From positions 1-47,795 of the forward strand of contig USPC01000006.1 in NCBI GenBank assembly GCA_900556605.1: DNA of 47,795 bases, read 5' to 3'. Below the pieces are notes generated by a model. That model did not search any database. It was not told where the DNA came from and worked only from the letters and a program-made list of their open reading frames with translations. Positions within the stretch are counted from its first letter, which is position 1, and each line of letters starts with the position of its first letter. The position numbers were made by a program, and so were the translations under genes. Origin of the DNA: an uncultured Collinsella sp. (GTDB lineage: Bacteria; Actinomycetota; Coriobacteriia; Coriobacteriales; Coriobacteriaceae). Below are positions 44,654 through 47,795 of the stretch, piece after piece.

Positions 44654-45400
44654 ATGAATGAGTGGAATGACATAGCGGTTTTGACGCCACCAGGCGATAT
44701 CGACATCGCCACGGTGCCTGCGCTGCGTCGGCGGCTGGATGCTTTGATTGGCCGCGGCGTGCGTCGTGTCGTCATCAACTGTCAGACTGTTAGCTTTATC
44801 GATTCGACGGGCTTGGCATTCCTGCTTACGCGCGCTCGTGAGCTCATGAGGCGAGAAGGCCTGCTTTCGCTCGTCAATGCATCAGGTGAAGTTGTTCGCT
44901 TTTTGGAGATTGCTCGTCTTGTCGATATCCTCCATGTCGCGGGGCCGGCACGGGAGTCTATTCCCGCCATTCCGGTGGGGGAGCTGCCTCGCTGGAGTAA
45001 GAGCGTCGAGGTCCGTCAGGGTATCGAGAATCTTCCATACTACCGACATCGCATCGCCGAACTCCTTGAATCGCTTCCGTTGCGCCGTGACGAGCGCTAC
45101 GATGTCGCATTGGCGTCGGGGGAGGCGCTGGGTAATGCCTATGACCATGCGGGTGGTATCGGGTGCGTCCTGACGGTTCAGGCCTATGGCGATCGCGTTG
45201 TGGTTGAGGTGCTTGATCGAGGTGTCGGCTATTCTATCGATGAAACGAGCGAACCGGTCGCATCTGAGGAGCGTGGCCGTGGCATCAAGCTTATGCGTAT
45301 GCTCGTCGATAACGTGGAGGTTGCTCGTCGTACGGACGGCGCCGGCACGCGCGTGCAGATGGTGAAGCTGTTTAGCGGAGCGCTGGAATCGTGTGCCTAG
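44654..45400 (+). CDS. STAS-HATPase fusion: antagonist and anti-sigma kinase-like protein
   Basis: Residues 1 to about 105 are a STAS domain with the phospho-acceptor motif FIDSTG (Ser51), as in SpoIIAA/RsbV anti-anti-sigma factors. Residues about 125-248 form a GHKL/HATPase domain like RsbW, with the N-box EALGNAYDH (Glu157, Asn161), 'VLDRGVGYS' and the ATP-lid region 'ERGRGIKLMRMLVD'. Normally these are separate binding partners. The frame opens at a TTG (44636), but the ATG at 44654 is favoured with GGGGAA about ten bases upstream. It lies 78 bp after the PP2C gene. No sigma factor is visible nearby, so the controlled target is unknown. Confidence 0.85.
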   Translation: MNEWNDIAVLTPPGDIDIATVPALRRRLDALIGRGVRRVVINCQTVSFIDSTGLAFLLTRARELMRREGLLSLVNASGEVVRFLEIARLVDILHVAGPARESIPAIPVGELPRWSKSVEVRQGIENLPYYRHRIAELLESLPLRRDERYDVALASGEALGNAYDHAGGIGCVLTVQAYGDRVVVEVLDRGVGYSIDETSEPVASEERGRGIKLMRMLVDNVEVARRTDGAGTRVQMVKLFSGALESCA

Positions 45401-45447
45401 CCAATCGCTTTAGCGCGTTTAGCTACTAAGAACATGCGGCAGACAAG

Positions 45448-45494
45448 TTTTTTGAAAAAAAGTACTTGCGTCTTTTGGACAACTCGCGTAAATT
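45448..45494 (+). promoter_or_regulatory. Promoter of tRNA-Gly
   Basis: TTGCGT (45466-45471) and TAAATT (45489-45494) are separated by 17 bp. The upstream dyad TTTTTTGAAAAAA (45448-45460) matches that before tRNA-Leu in sequence and in spacing to the -35 box within two bases. Confidence 0.7.
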
Positions 45495-45506
45495 AATAAC
45501 CCGCAA

Positions 45507-45582
45507 GCGGACATGGCTCAGTTGGTAGAGCACAACCTTGCCAAGGTTGGGGTCGCGGGTTCGAGCCCCGTTGTCCGCTCCA
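45507..45582 (+). tRNA. tRNA-Gly (anticodon GCC)
   Basis: A complete tRNA. The acceptor arms are GCGGACA and TGTCCGC, the anticodon GCC is at 45540-45542 between CAACC and GGTTG, the T-arm contains GGTTCGAGCCC, and CCA is encoded at 45580-45582. It reads GGC and GGU glycine codons. Confidence 0.97.
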
Positions 45583-45590
45583 ACTATCTT

Positions 45591-45617
45591 ACGCGGTTCT
45601 AACGAACCGCGTTTTTT
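45591..45617 (+). terminator. Terminator of tRNA-Gly
   Basis: A perfect 9-bp stem (45591-45599 with 45604-45612, loop TAAC) runs into TTTTT, nine bases after the tRNA. Confidence 0.95.
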
Positions 45618-45628
45618 GTTGACGCTGC

Positions 45629-45728
45629 GCGGGCCCCGGACACCCCATCTTGCCCCTCAATCGTCGGTCGCGTACATAAAGTACGCTTCCCTCCTCTTTC
45701 GCGGCAACCTGGGGCACCCGGAGCCCGC
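45629..45728 (+). repeat. Family 1 hairpin element, copy c
   Basis: A 100-nt imperfect inverted repeat lies between tRNA-Gly and the alpha-glucosidase gene. Its stems are GCGGGC/GCCCGC (45629-45634/45723-45728), CCGG/CCGG (45636-45639/45718-45721), TTGCC/GGCAA (45650-45654/45703-45707) and GCGTAC/GTACGC (45670-45675/45681-45686). The core matches copy b on the opposite strand. The rest of the gene-free stretch up to 45918 holds no further structure I can support; a TATCAT word at 45870 may be a -10 box. Confidence 0.85.
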
Positions 45729-45918
45729 TCGCTGTCGTGGCCGGGAAAGTGGGTCTTCCGTTCTTTTCACTAATCGGTCGATTCGTCCCGGGAGGTTCGA
45801 ACCCGAGAGGGAGCGAGCGTTTTGGGGCGTGGCTGTGGCGTTGTTTGTCGCGAATGTCTGCTTTGGGCGTATCATCGTGGGCATCTCACAAAACCTCGTT
45901 GCAAGGGAGGCACGCCCC

Positions 45919-47652
45919 ATGGTTACAGAAAAGTCTTCTTCGCGTTCATGGATGTCCGATGCCGCGATCTATCAGATCTACCCGCGCTCGTTTAAGGATT
46001 CGACTGGTTCGGGTCTGGGCGATATCGCGGGCATTACCCAGCAGATGGACTATCTTGAGCGGCTGGGTATCGAGGCCATCTGGCTGAGCCCGTTTTACCC
46101 ATCGCCTCTTGTCGATGGTGGCTATGATGTGGCGGACTACTGCGATGTCGATCCACGTCTCGGCTCGCTTGACGGCTTCGATGATATGATCGCTGCGGCT
46201 CACGCGCGCGGCATCAAGGTCATCGTCGACATCGTGCCCAACCATTCATCCAGCCAGCACCCCTGGTTCAAAGCCGCTCTTGCCGCCGGCCCCGGATCGC
46301 CCGAGCGCGCCCGTTATATCTTCCGCGATGGTCGCGGCGAGCATGGCGAGCTGCCTCCCACCAATTGGAATGCCAACTTTGGCGGCCCCGCATGGACGCG
46401 TGTTGCGGACGGTCAGTGGTATCTGCACATGTTTACGCCCGAGCAGCCGGACTTTGACTGGTCATGCCCTGAGGTTCACGCGCTCTTTTGCGACGTCCTG
46501 GCGTTTTGGAGCGATCGAGGCGTCGATGGCTTTCGCATTGATGTGGCGCAGGGTCTCGCCAAGGATCTCGACCGCGATGACCTCGACCGGTGGCATCTCG
46601 CCGAGGGCGATGACATGGTTGACGACGGCACCCATCCGCTGTGGGACCGCAACGAGGTCCACGAGATCTATCGCGAGTGGCGCCGCGTGTTCGACCGCTA
46701 TAATCCGCCGCGCAGTGCCGTTGCCGAGGCGTGGGTGCTGCCCGAGCGCCAGTATCTCTACGCGCGTCCCAGCGAGCTTGGCCAGACATTCAACTTTGAG
46801 TTTGCCAAGGCCGCTTGGACCTATGATGACATGCACACTGCAATCGAGAAGGGCTTGAAGGCAGCCGTCGAATCCGATTCCGCCTCGACTTGGGTACTCT
46901 CCAACCACGACGTGCCGCGCGTGGCGACACGCTATGCCCTGCCGCAAATCAAGGCGACGCGCTACCACCAGATTGCGCTCGACTGGCTCTTACGTGACGG
47001 GTCGTCTTATGACGAGGACCGTGAACTCGGCGAGCGCCGCGCGCGGGCGGCCCTTTTGCTTGAACTGGCGCTTCCGGGCTCGGCATACGTGTATCAGGGC
47101 GAGGAGCTCGGCCTTTTTGAGGTGGCTGATATCCCGTGGGCTGCACTCGAAGACCCTACTGCGACCAATACGCACGGACCGAAGCGTGAGAAGGGGCGCG
47201 ACGGCTGTCGTGTGCCCCTGCCGTGGGTGGCGGCGGACGATCCCGCGCATGGCGGATCGTTTGGGTTTTCGCCGGCAGACGCCGATGCGGCGCCCCATCT
47301 GCCGCAGCCTGCATGGTTTTCCGATTATGCTGCCGATAGGGAAGAAGTGGACCCGACATCGATGCTTGCGCTCTATCGTGACGCCCTCTGGCTGCGGCGC
47401 AAGCTGCGCGGGTGCGCCAACGATCTTGCGTGGCTCGATCTTGACGGGCGCACCGGTCTTGCGGATGGTGCCGAGGGCGCTGAGGGCGGCGTCATCGCCT
47501 ATCGCCGCGATAACGGCTGGGCGTGTGTGACGAACTTCGGTGCAGCACCTGTGGAGCTGCCGGCGGGCAGGGTCCTGCTCACCTCATCACCGCTTGCAGA
47601 CGGCAGGCTCACGCAGGACAGCTCTGCCTGGATCATGCTCGGCGAGATGTAG
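45919..47652 (+). CDS. GH13 alpha-glucosidase (oligo-1,6-glucosidase type)
   Basis: This cytosolic enzyme hydrolyses terminal alpha-glucosidic bonds in short oligosaccharides. The 577-residue protein has no signal peptide. Conserved GH13 regions are 'DIVPNHSS' near 100, nucleophile Asp208 in GFRIDVA, acid/base Glu270 in VAEAWVL and Asp331 in SNHDVPR. The barrel start 'AIYQIYPRSFKDSTGSGLGDIAGI' is typical, and the C-terminal beta-domain is short. The frame is open for 127 codons upstream, but the ATG at 45919 follows AGGGAGG and begins at the normal family N-terminus. Substrate preference (maltose, isomaltose or trehalose-6-P) cannot be decided. Confidence 0.9.
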   Translation: MVTEKSSSRSWMSDAAIYQIYPRSFKDSTGSGLGDIAGITQQMDYLERLGIEAIWLSPFYPSPLVDGGYDVADYCDVDPRLGSLDGFDDMIAAAHARGIKVIVDIVPNHSSSQHPWFKAALAAGPGSPERARYIFRDGRGEHGELPPTNWNANFGGPAWTRVADGQWYLHMFTPEQPDFDWSCPEVHALFCDVLAFWSDRGVDGFRIDVAQGLAKDLDRDDLDRWHLAEGDDMVDDGTHPLWDRNEVHEIYREWRRVFDRYNPPRSAVAEAWVLPERQYLYARPSELGQTFNFEFAKAAWTYDDMHTAIEKGLKAAVESDSASTWVLSNHDVPRVATRYALPQIKATRYHQIALDWLLRDGSSYDEDRELGERRARAALLLELALPGSAYVYQGEELGLFEVADIPWAALEDPTATNTHGPKREKGRDGCRVPLPWVAADDPAHGGSFGFSPADADAAPHLPQPAWFSDYAADREEVDPTSMLALYRDALWLRRKLRGCANDLAWLDLDGRTGLADGAEGAEGGVIAYRRDNGWACVTNFGAAPVELPAGRVLLTSSPLADGRLTQDSSAWIMLGEM

Positions 47653-47700
47653 TGGCCTCTTGCGGCGAGTTTGCGTTTGCCTGCGCCTTCCGTGGTGGCT

Positions 47701-47741
47701 GATGTCCTCGCGAGGTTCGCGAGGGCGTCGCAAAACTTTTT
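47701..47741 (+). terminator. Hairpin after the alpha-glucosidase gene
   Basis: A 13-bp stem with two G-T pairs (47701-47713 with 47717-47729) is followed after seven bases by CTTTTT. It is a plausible terminator; the T-run is somewhat distant. Nothing further is recognised up to 47795. Confidence 0.5.
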
Positions 47742-47795
47742 GGTTGATTTCCGATCTCAGCCGAACACATTGAGCGGATAGGCCATTCCCGCAGT

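Noticed and set aside
45538..45918. A 127-codon N-terminal extension of the alpha-glucosidase
   Set aside because: The extension would begin inside tRNA-Gly and run through its terminator and a repeat element. The ATG at 45919 has AGGGAGG and matches the normal family start.

Overview
This window looks like chromosomal DNA from a moderately GC-rich, Gram-positive anaerobe of the Actinomycetota, most likely a gut Coriobacteriia such as Collinsella. The pointers are a WhiA homologue next to RapZ, an LTA-synthase-like enzyme, actinobacterial promoter boxes, CCA-encoding tRNA genes, a sialate catabolic operon and two peptide-type ABC importers. The genus is inferred from gene content and style, not from a search. 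No prophage, insertion sequence, rRNA or CRISPR array was seen.

Layout. Positions 1-3.7 kb hold coaE, a small lytic transglycosylase and uvrB on the plus strand. Positions 3.75-9.9 kb are on the minus strand: an LTA-synthase-like membrane enzyme, an Mrp/NBP35 ATPase directly followed by an HI0933-family flavoprotein, and a COG2509 flavoprotein. Positions 10.1-17.2 kb carry uvrA and then ybaK-murJ-uvrC, so uvrA, uvrB and uvrC all lie within 16 kb. Positions 17.3-28.0 kb are a sialic-acid block: a structured leader, a lipoprotein solute-binding protein, a permease, a permease-ATPase fusion, a second ATPase, two CE7-type esterase-like proteins (the second without its nucleophile), and nanA, nanK and nanE. 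Together these would import N-acylneuraminate, possibly de-O-acetylate it, split it to ManNAc and pyruvate, phosphorylate ManNAc and epimerise it to GlcNAc-6-P. Positions 28.1-30.0 kb hold rapZ-whiA without the glmR/yvcK gene that usually sits between them. Positions 30.0-35.3 kb are the lower-glycolysis cluster gapA-pgk-tpiA-gpmI plus secG. Positions 35.5-41.5 kb are an oppABCDF-like operon. Positions 41.5-47.8 kb hold a repeat-rich spacer, tRNA-Leu(GAG), a PAS/GAF/PP2C phosphatase with a STAS-HATPase fusion protein, tRNA-Gly(GCC) and a GH13 alpha-glucosidase.

The most unusual material is non-coding. Two families of 90-130 nt hairpin elements occur. Family 1 has three copies (26050-26139, 27196-27293, 45629-45728) and family 2 has two (41502-41630, 41812-41936). 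Within each family short core and junction words are conserved while the stem arms differ completely, yet each copy's arms remain complementary to each other. That is compensatory variation pointing to a selected or mechanistically maintained fold. The first two family 1 copies flank nanK in opposite orientation. A separate three-way-junction RNA is predicted in the leader of the sialate transporter operon. All structures were found by eye and none was folded or searched computationally.
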